From Fulvimarina sp. (lineage in GTDB: Bacteria > Pseudomonadota > Alphaproteobacteria > Rhizobiales > Rhizobiaceae): a stretch of 64,000 nt of DNA. Position numbers and translations under genes: made by a program. Positions 18,401-25,659 of the stretch are shown in pieces. The stretch is taken from NCBI GenBank assembly GCA_002700095.1, contig PACL01000059.1, positions 62,001 to 126,000 of the forward strand. Direction: 5' to 3'. Numbering within the stretch: the first letter of the stretch is position 1; each line of letters starts with the position of its first letter. Under the pieces are notes generated by a model. The model was not told where the DNA came from. It saw only the letters and a list, made by a program, of their open reading frames with translations, and did not search any database.

Positions 18401-18659
18401 TGCCGGTGACGCGGGCGACGGCGCTCTCGATCTGGCTGGTGATCTGGCGGTCGATGGTTTCCGGGCTGGCGCCCTCGAAATCTACAGACACGGTGATCAC
18501 CGGCCGGTCGACATTCGGCAGTTCGCGGATCTCGACGGCGTTGAGCGCGGCGAGGCCGGCGACGACGATCAGGAGGTTGAGGACGATGGTGAGGACCGGC
18601 CTGCGGATGAACAGGCTGGTGAAGGCCGTCAGGCCGTCGATCTGCTGCTCCGGCTTCAC
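15474..18659 (-). CDS. RND efflux pump inner-membrane transporter
   Basis: The 1061-aa product has the hydrophobicity pattern of an AcrB-like hydrophobe/amphiphile exporter: TM1 near residues 20-40, a long periplasmic domain, a TM bundle at about 340-560, and a second half repeating this. TM4 contains LATGMVVDDAIIVLENIVR with the paired Asp of the proton relay. The pump exports substrates from inner membrane or periplasm. The ATG overlaps the stop of the fusion protein gene (ATGA). No TolC-type channel gene is in the window, so the outer-membrane partner must be elsewhere. Confidence 0.95.
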   Translation of the reverse strand: MKPEQQIDGLTAFTSLFIRRPVLTIVLNLLIVVAGLAALNAVEIRELPNVDRPVITVSVDFEGASPETIDRQITSQIESAVARVTGIESMSSQSEFGDARVTIEFSDTTDLNVAASDVRDAVSRISNQLPEGADEPRIVKADADAQAIMRLAVTAKSMKIEDLTTLVEDRIADQLAAVDGVADLQVYGEREKLIYVDIDPDKLATRGLTLGNVATSLQNAAMDVPAGSLASPSQQLIVRADANVTSPEEFEAIYLDERTRLGDIASVRFGPDEAGSQLRRNGETGIGLGIVRQAGSSTLDISDGVRREVANLNRTLPEGVHVEVTSDDATFINGALHEVELAIVLAVVIVIAVIFLFLLNLRATFIPAVTMPIALIGVVSFIYITGFSINILTLLALVLATGMVVDDAIIVLENIVRWRDMGAKPRAAAVIGAREMFFAVISTTATLAAVFVPISFLPGQAGGLFKEFGYVLAASVVISSFIALTLCPMLAATFLKAREDERKPGLFARAVGWIGGRLAGFYAVTLRLCLAFPLIVVVAAGLFSFSAYTVFKTMPQELTPSEDRAVVLMRVSGPQGASLDYTNAQTRRVEDILMPYVGSGEAKNVFAITGRGGANQAFMVVSLADWADRVRTQQEIVAEINGKLRNIAGVRAFAIQPNSLGIRGGGQGLQFAIAGQNFDELATSADKLVQAMQADGRWGTVRLSNDATQPQLSVVIDRARASDLGIDIDGLATAMQALLDGREIGQTYIGDKEVPIRLITTSDPVNDPGDLRNVFLKASDGRIVPMSTVATIEEKPIAPSLERENRSRAVAVTAQLPDDYAIQDAWNDVQAFSQDLLPQTQRLIPLAEAATLSETNNGLALVFGFAIVIILLVLAAQFESFVSALIIIATVPMGVACAIFALAFFGMSLNLYSQIGLVLLVGIMAKNGILIVEFANQLRERGVPLRQAVEDACLIRLRPVMMTMVATVVGGLPLVFASGAGAEARVALGYVIVGGLGLATFSTLYITPVAYLILGRFSTPISERTAELHRDVAAAERRHALEEDEETDHGKGHRGHPAPAE

Positions 18660-20050
18660 GGGCGTTTGTCCGTCGCGGTGGCGGAAGAAGGCACGGCGCG
18701 GGCGGTAAGGGCCGGTGTGCCGGAGAGATCTCCCGGCGGCGGAGCCGGCAGCTCGGCGGCGACGGCGGCGGGGACGAAGCCGGCGGAACCGGTGCTCGCC
18801 GCGCCCGACGAGGAGCGGCGGCCATCGGCAGACGCATCGCCGCCGCGGGGGCCGGGGGCCGAGGCCCCGGCGACCGGCGAACGCGGCTCCTCGCCTTCGA
18901 GGCGCACCTTGATGCCCGGACGCATCGACTGCAGCCCCTCGATCACCACGCGGTCGCCGGCCTTCAGTTCGCTCGAGGAGACGAGGACGCGGTCGATGTT
19001 GCGCTCGACGATGGAGACCGGCGCCTTGACCGCCTCGTCGCCGACCACCTTCCAGACGATCGGCCCGGTGCGCTCCCAGACCACCGAGAGCGGATCGACC
19101 GAGAGATATTCCCGGCCGTCGAGGGACAGCGAGACGGTGAAGGACATGCCGGGGCGCAGCGTGTCGCCCTCGTTGTCGATGAGCGCCTCGGTCCGCAGCG
19201 TGCGGCTGGCCTCGTCGAGGCGGCTGTCGATGGCACTGATGTGGCCGTCGAACACCCGGTCCGGCTGGGCAGTCGGAACGGCCTTGACGGGCGCGTCGAT
19301 CTCGAGTTCGGCAACGAAGCTCTCGGGGGTGTAGAACACCACCTTGATCTCCCGGCGGTCGTCGACCTTGGCGATTGCCGTCGTCGCGCCGACGAGGTCG
19401 CCCTCGTCGACGGCGATGATGCCGACCCGTCCGGCGATGGGGGCTTTCACGGTGCGCTTGTCGAGGGCGATCTGGGCGGCGCGCAGGTCGAGCTTGGCGT
19501 TGTCGCGTTCGCGCACGACGTCGTTCACCTCGACACTGGAGATCGTGCGCGACTGGGACAGCCGGGCGTAGCGGGTGAGCTTCTCCTCCGCCGCGTCGAC
19601 CGCGATGCGGGCGCGGCTGACCGCGAGCTCTTCCGAGGAATGCTCGAGGACGATCAGGGGCGCGCCGGCCTCGACGGCGTCGCCGGACTGTACCGCGACG
19701 GTCTCGATGATGCCGGTGGTGTTGTCGGGATAGACGGTGACGGAGCGGGCCGCTTCGCCGGTGCCGATGGCCCGCATCTCGGTCTGGGTGCGGCCGGCCT
19801 CGACGGGATTGGCGACGACGAGCTGGGCGCCGCCGGAGCGGCCGCCACGCGAACGCCCCTCGGGGGTCCCTGCCACCGGAGCCTCGCTTTCAGGCGGCGC
19901 CAGCCAGGCGATCGCCTCGCGCACCGGCGCCGGCAGCGGCAGCCCGGCGGACAGCAGCGCGCGCCCGGCTGTGGGCTCGATCTTGATGTACACGGCACCG
20001 ACCACGATCAGGAGGATCAGGGTGACGAGGATCTGCCGAAGCATGGCCAT
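18656..20050 (-). CDS. RND efflux periplasmic adaptor (membrane fusion protein)
   Basis: The 464-aa product starts at an ATG at 20050 with GGAGA eight bases upstream. An N-terminal anchor (MAMLRQILVTLILLIVVGAV) is followed by a lipoyl/barrel-sandwich domain, with the half-motif AVQSGDAVEAGAPLIVLEHS, a coiled-coil hairpin (about 165-215), the second half-motif TVKAPIAGRVGIIAVDEGDLV, and a beta barrel. The last 70 residues are a Pro/Gly/Ser-rich tail. It bridges the transporter encoded next to an outer-membrane channel. A palindrome lies upstream at 20176-20193. Confidence 0.92.
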   Translation of the reverse strand: MAMLRQILVTLILLIVVGAVYIKIEPTAGRALLSAGLPLPAPVREAIAWLAPPESEAPVAGTPEGRSRGGRSGGAQLVVANPVEAGRTQTEMRAIGTGEAARSVTVYPDNTTGIIETVAVQSGDAVEAGAPLIVLEHSSEELAVSRARIAVDAAEEKLTRYARLSQSRTISSVEVNDVVRERDNAKLDLRAAQIALDKRTVKAPIAGRVGIIAVDEGDLVGATTAIAKVDDRREIKVVFYTPESFVAELEIDAPVKAVPTAQPDRVFDGHISAIDSRLDEASRTLRTEALIDNEGDTLRPGMSFTVSLSLDGREYLSVDPLSVVWERTGPIVWKVVGDEAVKAPVSIVERNIDRVLVSSSELKAGDRVVIEGLQSMRPGIKVRLEGEEPRSPVAGASAPGPRGGDASADGRRSSSGAASTGSAGFVPAAVAAELPAPPPGDLSGTPALTARAVPSSATATDKRP

Positions 20051-20175
20051 ACGGCGCGATTCTCCAGGACTGCTGCGCATGTCTCGGGAAACCGCGAGGG
20101 GCCTCACCGAAGGTCCATGCTGAAACGATGACATCGGGCGGAGCGACACCGGACTGCCCGTGGCCGATCTCTCTC

Positions 20176-20193
20176 ATATGCTCACCAGCATAT
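20176..20193 (-). promoter_or_regulatory. Palindromic operator candidate in the RND operon promoter
   Basis: ATATGCT-CACC-AGCATAT is a perfect 7+7 inverted repeat with a 4-base centre. On the minus strand TTGTCG lies at 20202-20197 and TATGAG at 20180-20175, 16 bases apart, so the palindrome fills the promoter spacer. TetR-family repressors of RND pumps often bind there. No regulator gene is adjacent in the window. Confidence 0.55.
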
Positions 20194-20351
20194 TCGACAA
20201 TCGGGCTCTTTTACTCTCATTCTGTAACGAATTGTAATTGATCCGAAGCATGAGCGAACGCGCGAGGCCTGCCGCCATGGGGCGCCGCGCGGCCATCGAT
20301 CTGCGGCGTCCCGGCCGCAGCCCCGGGGCCGACATTAGCGGGTCGCGCACG

Positions 20352-20378
20352 AAAAAGGGCCCGCCTTGCGGCGAGCCC
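20352..20378 (-). terminator. Intrinsic terminator of the PRC-barrel gene
   Basis: On the minus strand GGGCTCGCC (20378-20370) pairs with GGCGGGCCC (20365-20357) around a GCAA tetraloop, with one G-U pair, followed directly by five T. It lies 27 bases after the stop at 20405. This is the most canonical rho-independent terminator in the window. Confidence 0.9.
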
Positions 20379-20404
20379 TCGATCATTTTCACGCGATGGA
20401 CGCG

Positions 20405-22135
20405 TCAGTTGGCCGGCTGGGTTCCGGTCTGGCCCGACATGTTCGAGCCGGTGGACGCGCCACCCTCGAGCCGCATGGTGTCGCGGTTCTCGGCATAGGT
20501 GTCCTTGTTGTACTCCGGCGCGTTGTTCAGCTGGTCCTCGGTGAACTGCGTGTAGAGATACAGCGTGCCGCTCTGGTCCCGCATGAAGTTCAGGTTGTCC
20601 ATGCCGACCGCAACCGGCTTCTCGCCAATACCGAGGAAGCCGCCGACGTCGACGATGACCGCATCGACCTGGCCATCGGCGTTGAGGGCGATGTCGCCGA
20701 TGTCGCCGACGCTCTGGTCGTTCGGCCCGTAGACCGTCGTGCCCATCAGGTCGTCCGCCGTCAGCTGCGCGTCGTCGCCGATCCGGGTCATGCCCTGGCG
20801 CTGGTCGCCGCCGGTCGAAGCCGTGGTCGTCGCATCACCCTGGGTGTCCATGGTGTTCTGCGCAGCCTGCTGCGTCTGGTCAGCCGCATTGCCCATGGCC
20901 TGGCCGGTGTTCTGGGCAGTCTGCTCGACCTGCTCGCCAGCATTGTCCATGGTCTGGCCGGCCGAATTGGCGGCCTGCTCGGTGCCGCTCATGGCAGAGC
21001 CCGCCGCTGCGCCACCGGCGGCAGCACCACCGGCCGCGACGCCGGGAATGGCTGAGGCCGACTGTTGGTCAGCGGTCTGCTGGTCGGCCGGCTGCGCGGT
21101 GTTCGCCGCCATCTGATCGTTGCCGCCGTCGGCATCGAAGGACGGCGCCTGCTCGAGGGCCTCCTTGTCGAGGGCGGCAGTGATGCGCGGCTCGGCGTCG
21201 TCGTCGCGGGTCATCTGCAGCTCGCCGAACGGGACGGCGACGTCCTTCTCGCCGATGCCGAGGAAGCCACCAACGCCGACCACGGCCGCATCGATCTGGC
21301 CGGAGGAGGCGAGGACGAGGTCGTTGATCCCGCCGAGATCGCTGGCGTCGTCACCCGGGCCCGAATAGACGTTGGTGCCGATGAGGTTCTCGGTCAGGTA
21401 CTGGTCCGGACCAACGGTGGCCGGATAGGAGCCTGCGCCGGCGGTATCGGTCGACGCTTCACGGTCGGTCTTGCCGGCCGCCATGTTGCCGGCGTCGCTC
21501 GAGGCCATCGACTGGCCAGTGTCGGTGCCGGTCGCCGTGCCATTGCCCGTCGCGGTGCCGGTGGCCGGCTGGGTCGCCGCCATCTCGTTACCGGCCGGTG
21601 CGGTCGTGCCGCCAGCCGACGAGGCGTCGGTCGAGGCCTGCTGCTGGGCCGCCTGCTGCTCTTCCATGGTCTGGAAGGTCGGCGCGCTGGACAGCTCGTC
21701 CATGCTCGCCTTCAGGATGGCGCGCGGCTCATTGTCCTCGCCCATGGTCCAGCCGATCTGCTGGAAGGGAATGGCGACGACCTTGGACTCGTCGTTGACG
21801 GTCGCGTTGACCACCGCGGCGACGACCTTGCCGTCGCTGCCCACGAGGAAGTTCTGAATGTCGCCGACCGACTGCGCGTCCTCGCCTTCGCCGTCATAGA
21901 GCGACTTGCCGGTGAGGTTCGACGCCAGATACTGGTCGCTCGACAGGTTGGTCAGGTAGTTGCCCGAGGCAGCCGCCTTGGTGGCATCACCCGACATCGC
22001 GCTACCCGACATCGTGCTGTCGGACTGGGTGGCTGCCGGCTGCTGCGTCTGGCCGGAGGTGGCCGCGTCCTGGGCCATGGCCGGCGCGGTGAGAAGAGCG
22101 GCAATCGCCGTCGTTGCGAGTAGCTTGCGGATCAT
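20405..22135 (-). CDS. Secreted triple PRC-barrel domain protein
   Basis: The 576-aa product has a signal peptide (residues 1-22, ending PAMA-Q) and three PRC-barrel domains at about 67-155, 244-334 and 457-542; domains 2 and 3 share VGGFLGIGEK exactly. Linkers are rich in Gln, Ala, Ser, Thr and Gly. Residues 388-430 form an Asn/Gln/Ala repeat (AGQTMDNAGEQVEQTAQNTG) resembling amphipathic helical stress proteins. PRC barrels often mediate protein or surface interactions. Function unknown. An EcfG-type promoter candidate lies 87 bases upstream of the start, suggesting stress induction. Confidence 0.85.
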   Translation of the reverse strand: MIRKLLATTAIAALLTAPAMAQDAATSGQTQQPAATQSDSTMSGSAMSGDATKAAASGNYLTNLSSDQYLASNLTGKSLYDGEGEDAQSVGDIQNFLVGSDGKVVAAVVNATVNDESKVVAIPFQQIGWTMGEDNEPRAILKASMDELSSAPTFQTMEEQQAAQQQASTDASSAGGTTAPAGNEMAATQPATGTATGNGTATGTDTGQSMASSDAGNMAAGKTDREASTDTAGAGSYPATVGPDQYLTENLIGTNVYSGPGDDASDLGGINDLVLASSGQIDAAVVGVGGFLGIGEKDVAVPFGELQMTRDDDAEPRITAALDKEALEQAPSFDADGGNDQMAANTAQPADQQTADQQSASAIPGVAAGGAAAGGAAAGSAMSGTEQAANSAGQTMDNAGEQVEQTAQNTGQAMGNAADQTQQAAQNTMDTQGDATTTASTGGDQRQGMTRIGDDAQLTADDLMGTTVYGPNDQSVGDIGDIALNADGQVDAVIVDVGGFLGIGEKPVAVGMDNLNFMRDQSGTLYLYTQFTEDQLNNAPEYNKDTYAENRDTMRLEGGASTGSNMSGQTGTQPAN

Positions 22136-22221
22136 GATGGAAACCTTTGTCTATATTATTGATAGACCAGTCGCGTGTCCGGCCTTGGCGGGCTGGAGCA
22201 CGCGACATTGGATGCCTAGAC

Positions 22222-22247
22222 AACCAGCGTCCGGGCATTTCGGTTCC
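22222..22247 (-). promoter_or_regulatory. EcfG-type promoter candidate for the PRC-barrel gene
   Basis: On the minus strand GGAAC (22247-22243) and GGTT (22225-22222) are separated by 17 bases. The alphaproteobacterial general stress sigma factor EcfG typically uses GGAAC-N16/17-CGTT. The site points to the PRC-barrel gene, whose ATG is at 22135. Confidence 0.65.
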
Positions 22248-22298
22248 CGATAAAACCGCAGCTTGGCGCGAAATCGGACGATGCGGCGCGGAAGTTTC

Positions 22299-22463
22299 CT
22301 AGCCTAGGACCAGAACGCCGAAGAGGATCAGCAGGAGCAGCCCGGCAAGAACAATGAAGATGAGGATCTTCGCGATGCCCGCCGATACGCCGGCGATGCC
22401 CCGAAAGCCGAGCAGGCTGGCAATCGCCGCAACAATCAAGAGAATGATGATCCATTCGAGCAT
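22299..22463 (-). CDS. DUF1328 small membrane protein (YtjA-like)
   Basis: The 54-aa product starts at an ATG at 22463 with a strong AAGGAG. It is almost wholly hydrophobic: two helices (about residues 3-24 and 29-52) with the family signature [19 protein letters not shown] between them. DUF1328/YtjA proteins are widespread small inner-membrane proteins of unknown function, often among stress genes. It sits next to the PRC-barrel gene in the same direction, but that gene has its own promoter candidate. Confidence 0.88.
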   Translation of the reverse strand: MLEWIIILLIVAAIASLLGFRGIAGVSAGIAKILIFIVLAGLLLLILFGVLVLG

Positions 22464-22684
22464 GCTGAACTCCTTCGACCCTGGTTCTTGGCGGAGCGGC
22501 CCCTCGGCCTGTCTCGCAAGAGGCATCTAGGGTGCGCGCGCGAAAGTTGGATGGAGGAGCGCGCCGACTGGCGGGAATGCGGTAAGAGCGGGCGTTCGCC
22601 CGTCGACAAGCCGCGGCGACTTCCTAGCTGATGCGGTTCGGCCGGCCCGGAGCGGGCGGCCTCTTGTTCGAATGGTTTGACCCG

Positions 22685-23647
22685 ATGCGAATACTGGCGC
22701 TCCTCAACCGCGACGGCGGCACGCTGAAGACCACGGATCTCGACTGGCTGTCGGCGCTGATCCGCGACGAATTCGCCGTCCATGGCCACGAGGTCACAGT
22801 CGAGCTCTGTGCCGGCTCGGACATCGTACCGGCGATCAAGAAGGCGGCCGCGACCGACGATCTCGACGTCCTCCTGGTCGGCGGCGGCGACGGCACGGTC
22901 TCGGCGGCCGTGGGTGCCTTGTATGAAGGCGATACGGCGCTCGCCATCCTGCCGGCGGGGACGATGAACCTGTTCGCCCGCACGCTGCAGATCCCGCTCG
23001 ATCTCGAGGAGGCTGTGAAGGCGCTCGCCGGCGGCCGGACCACGAAGGTCGACGTCGCCACCGTCAACGGCAAGCCCTTCGTCCACCAGTTCGCCACGGG
23101 CCTGCATGCCCGGATGGTGCGGTTTCGCGAGCGGATCAGCTACCGCTCGCGGCTCGGCAAAATGTGGGCGACGACGCGGGCCATCGGGCTGGCGTTCCGC
23201 AGGCTGCCGAAGGTGGAGCTGGTGATCGACGTGGACGGCCGCAGCGAGCGGCTGAAATGTTCGGCGCTGGCGATCTCGAACAATCTCTACGGCGACCGCC
23301 ACCTGCCCTTCGCCGACAATCCGAAGGGCGGCCAGCTCGGCGTCTACATCTGCACCGAGCGCCGGCTGGCGCGGGTCGCCAAGCTGACGGCCGACATCTT
23401 CGCCGGCCAGTGGCGCAAGAATCCGGATCTGGTGGTGAAATCGGCGACGCGGGTCGATCTCGCCCATCGCGGCAAGCCGCGGTCGAACCGTGCGGTGCGC
23501 GACGGCGAGCTGGAGGCGCTCGACGATCTGTCGCGGGTGGAGATCCACCCGCTGGCGCTCACCGTGCTGGTGCCGGCGGAGGCGACCTATCTCGAGCAGG
23601 AGGTCGAGGTCGGGAGCAGGCCGCAGGTGGAAGCCGCGGCGCGCTGA
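22685..23647 (+). CDS. Diacylglycerol/sphingosine kinase-family lipid kinase
   Basis: The 320-aa product has the catalytic-domain motif LLVGGGDGTVSAAVGAL (about residues 66-82) and LAILPAGTMNLFART shortly after, typical of the DAGK catalytic superfamily. The C-terminal beta-sandwich follows. Such proteins phosphorylate lipid hydroxyls at the membrane with ATP; the substrate (diacylglycerol, sphingoid base or other) cannot be told. The start is uncertain: the ATG at 22685 (MRILALLNRDGG) gives the family-like N-terminus, but an in-frame ATG lies at 22631 and neither has a clear ribosome site. Confidence 0.85.
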   Translation: MRILALLNRDGGTLKTTDLDWLSALIRDEFAVHGHEVTVELCAGSDIVPAIKKAAATDDLDVLLVGGGDGTVSAAVGALYEGDTALAILPAGTMNLFARTLQIPLDLEEAVKALAGGRTTKVDVATVNGKPFVHQFATGLHARMVRFRERISYRSRLGKMWATTRAIGLAFRRLPKVELVIDVDGRSERLKCSALAISNNLYGDRHLPFADNPKGGQLGVYICTERRLARVAKLTADIFAGQWRKNPDLVVKSATRVDLAHRGKPRSNRAVRDGELEALDDLSRVEIHPLALTVLVPAEATYLEQEVEVGSRPQVEAAAR

Positions 23648-23718
23648 ACGGGCGCGGCGGCACCGTTGGCCGGGAAAGCGGGCCAGCAGGCCGCTCCCCG
23701 CATCGGCCGGCTCTCGCA

Positions 23719-23997
23719 TCAGTGGTTGCGCAGGGCCTCGATAAGATCCGCCTTGGACATGTCCGAGCGGCCTTCGATTCCGAGTTCTTGGGCCCGGCCG
23801 TAGAGATCGTCCTTCGTCCAGTCCTCATAGGCCGGCGTCTTGCCGCCCTTCTTCGACGGGTGCATGTGCGGGTTCGCCTTGGCGTTGGAAATCCGCGCGG
23901 CCTTTTCCCTGGAATTTCCTTCCTCTCGCAGGGTCTCGTAGAGATCCGGGTCCTTCAGCGCAGGGTTGCCGCTGCTTGCGGAGGATGATTTGGCCAT
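23719..23997 (-). CDS. Small stress-type protein with Rho N-terminal-like domain (DUF7218-like)
   Basis: The 92-aa, hydrophilic product has a first half rich in Lys, Asn and Glu (YETLREEGNSREKAARISNA) that resembles plant-type KGG/stress peptides. The second half is a SAP/Rho-N-like helix-turn-helix (YEDWTKDDLYGRAQELGIEG, MSKADLIEALRNH). Such proteins may bind nucleic acid. It lies inside the stress island on the same strand as most stress genes. Upstream only a weak EcfG-like match was found, CGAAC-N15-CGTT at 24016-24039. Confidence 0.75.
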   Translation of the reverse strand: MAKSSSASSGNPALKDPDLYETLREEGNSREKAARISNAKANPHMHPSKKGGKTPAYEDWTKDDLYGRAQELGIEGRSDMSKADLIEALRNH

Positions 23998-24137
23998 GAC
24001 ACGTCTCCCTGGTTGAACGGGCGACGACCGTGACGTTCGGGAACGCCGCCTGCCCGGATGCCTCGATTGGCGGTCGGCCGCGACGGCGGTTGCCCGCCGC
24101 GGCCGTGCCGGGTTCTCGTCTGTTCGAGCCTGACGGC

Positions 24138-24410
24138 TCAGTTGGCGGTGCCGGCAGCCGGCCCGTCCTCGTTGCTCGGCGCGACAACGGTCGCGTCATT
24201 AGCGTCGGCCGCGCCCCCCGCAGTCCCGGCGACCGGCGGCTCGCCGGTGGTCTCAGGGCCGGCACCGATCGAGGAGTCCGGCTGGCTGGCGCCATAGATC
24301 TGCACGCCGATGAACACCACCACGCACAAGGCCAGTGCGGCGATGAGGATCATCAGGACCGGGGTTCCGCGTCGGCCCTGCCTGGCCTTTTCGTCGTCGA
24401 GTTTGGTCAC
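24138..24410 (-). CDS. Small single-pass membrane protein under an EcfG-type promoter
   Basis: The 90-aa product has a charged N-terminus (MTKLDDEKARQGRRGTP), one transmembrane helix at about residues 17-40, and a disordered Gly/Ala/Pro/Thr tail that should be periplasmic. I do not recognise the family. A consensus EcfG promoter candidate (GGAAC-N16-CGTT) lies 137 bases upstream at 24547-24571, the best such match in the window, which argues that this is a real, stress-regulated gene. Confidence 0.65.
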   Translation of the reverse strand: MTKLDDEKARQGRRGTPVLMILIAALALCVVVFIGVQIYGASQPDSSIGAGPETTGEPPVAGTAGGAADANDATVVAPSNEDGPAAGTAN

Positions 24411-24546
24411 CGGGTATTTCCTCCTGTTTCGATGTTCGGAATTTTGGGGATCGGCTGCATGGGCTCGTCCGCAAGGCCCTGTGCCCCGGACGACGCCTTG
24501 CCGGCTGCCGTGTTCGAGCCCGCTGATGCGGGCATGTCATGGTGAA

Positions 24547-24571
24547 AACGTCCCGGACGCCAAGCCGTTCC
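24547..24571 (-). promoter_or_regulatory. Consensus EcfG promoter candidate
   Basis: On the minus strand GGAAC (24571-24567), 16 bases, then CGTT (24550-24547): an exact match to the general stress response consensus. The next gene in that direction starts at 24410. The long leader (about 130 bases) holds no recognised element. Confidence 0.7.
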
Positions 24572-24696
24572 CGGCTGCTGCCGGAGTGGCGGGGCGATGA
24601 CGGAAGCTGTTTGCCGCAAGCATGTGAAAACGGGCACCGTCCTCCGCGAAGGCTGATACCCGTCATTTCACTGGCCGAATGACTGAACGGAGAGGC

Positions 24697-25143
24697 TCAG
24701 ACCTCGCCGCCCCTGCGGTAGGAGGTGATCGCCCGCCAGACGGCCCAGCCGACGGCGCCGACGACCGGGACCAGCAGAAGCTTCTTGTTCCGCTTGGCGG
24801 ACTGGAACAGCAGCGGCGCGTTGGAGAGCACTGCAACCCCGGCGATCGAGGCGATGTCGCGCTGCAGCCTGTCGTCGGCCCGCTTGCGGGGCGGGCGCCT
24901 GACGACGATCGTCGCGATCCATGTCGCGACGATCAAGACGAAGAAGCCCGCGGCAAAGCCGAGAGACGCCGCCAGCGGCCCGTAGAGCCAGGCGATCCAG
25001 ACATAGAGGGCGCTCATCAGATAGGTGAGCATGAGGATGGCGAACAACGCCATCGCCGCATACAGCACCGCCAGCCGGCGCATGCGGGCGACATAGACGC
25101 CCGCCTCGCCGGTCACCAGCTTGGCGACGAGTTGCCAGATCAT
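24697..25143 (-). CDS. Membrane protein of the DUF883-like pair (phage holin superfamily III-like)
   Basis: The 148-aa product has an N-terminal amphipathic part, two adjacent transmembrane helices at about residues 28-52 and 54-80, a basic loop (RRPPRKRADDRL) and a C-terminal segment with a further hydrophobic stretch near 121-135. The arrangement resembles holin-like YqjE/YqjK-type proteins that follow DUF883 genes in many bacteria. It starts 6 bases after the DUF883-like stop, so the two form an operon under the EcfG-type promoter at 25597. Confidence 0.65.
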   Translation of the reverse strand: MIWQLVAKLVTGEAGVYVARMRRLAVLYAAMALFAILMLTYLMSALYVWIAWLYGPLAASLGFAAGFFVLIVATWIATIVVRRPPRKRADDRLQRDIASIAGVAVLSNAPLLFQSAKRNKKLLLVPVVGAVGWAVWRAITSYRRGGEV

Positions 25144-25149
25144 CGGGCC

Positions 25150-25515
25150 TTACCGGAACAGGCGAGCGTAGAGATAACCGACGCCGGCCGCGATCAGCAC
25201 CGCCTTGATCGGCTCGGCGCGGATACGCTCGGTCACTTCTTCCTCGAGGTCTGACGCCGCGTCCTGGGCCTGGCGCAGATACTGCTCGCCGCGCTGGCGC
25301 ACGTCCTCGCGCAGCGCCGAGGCCTGGCGTCGGACGTCGTCGGCCCCATGGGTGGCCATCGACCTCACCGCGTCGGACAGCGCCGCCACGTCCTCGCGCA
25401 GCCGTCCCAGCTGTTCCTCGACATTGGCCCGGTCGGCCTGGGTCTTCGGATCGGAACCCGGGGTGTGGGCAGCGCCACCGGGCATGGTGGGATCGTTGGC
25501 CATGTTGTCGCTCAT
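25150..25515 (-). CDS. ElaB/YqjD/DUF883-like membrane-anchored helical protein
   Basis: The 121-aa product is a long amphipathic helix (about residues 28-95, including VEEQLGRLREDVAALSDAV) followed by a C-terminal glycine-containing hydrophobic anchor (PIKAVLIAAGVGYLYARLFR). This layout is that of ElaB/YqjD proteins, which in E. coli are stationary-phase, membrane-bound and bind ribosomes. It is first in a two-gene operon. An EcfG-type promoter candidate lies 82 bases before its start, matching stationary-phase or stress expression. Confidence 0.8.
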   Translation of the reverse strand: MSDNMANDPTMPGGAAHTPGSDPKTQADRANVEEQLGRLREDVAALSDAVRSMATHGADDVRRQASALREDVRQRGEQYLRQAQDAASDLEEEVTERIRAEPIKAVLIAAGVGYLYARLFR

Positions 25516-25596
25516 TGATCAGTCCGTTCGTGGTCTGTGCGTTGCTGGAGAAGGCGTTGCTGAAAAGCCGGGGATGCGGATCGCATCTTCGTGAAT

Positions 25597-25621
25597 AACA
25601 AGGCGAGGGCGCTCCGGTTCC
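25597..25621 (-). promoter_or_regulatory. EcfG-type promoter candidate for the DUF883-like operon
   Basis: On the minus strand GGAAC (25621-25617) and TGTT (25600-25597) are 16 bases apart. It lies in the gap after ecfG (stop at 25660) and before the DUF883-like start at 25515, so these genes can be transcribed apart from ecfG. Confidence 0.62.
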
Positions 25622-25659
25622 CGCGGGTGGTCCCGCCGCGTCCGGTCTCCCGCCGCCGC

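Noticed and set aside
15492-19334. A very long open frame (about 1280 codons) on the plus strand
   Set aside because: It is antisense to the RND transporter and its fusion protein, is Asp/Gly/Arg-rich as expected for the opposite strand of high-GC genes, and has no ribosome site or recognisable domain.
24016-24039. EcfG-like element before the Rho-N-like stress protein
   Set aside because: The -35 is CGAAC and the spacer 15 bases; two deviations make it too weak to list as a promoter.
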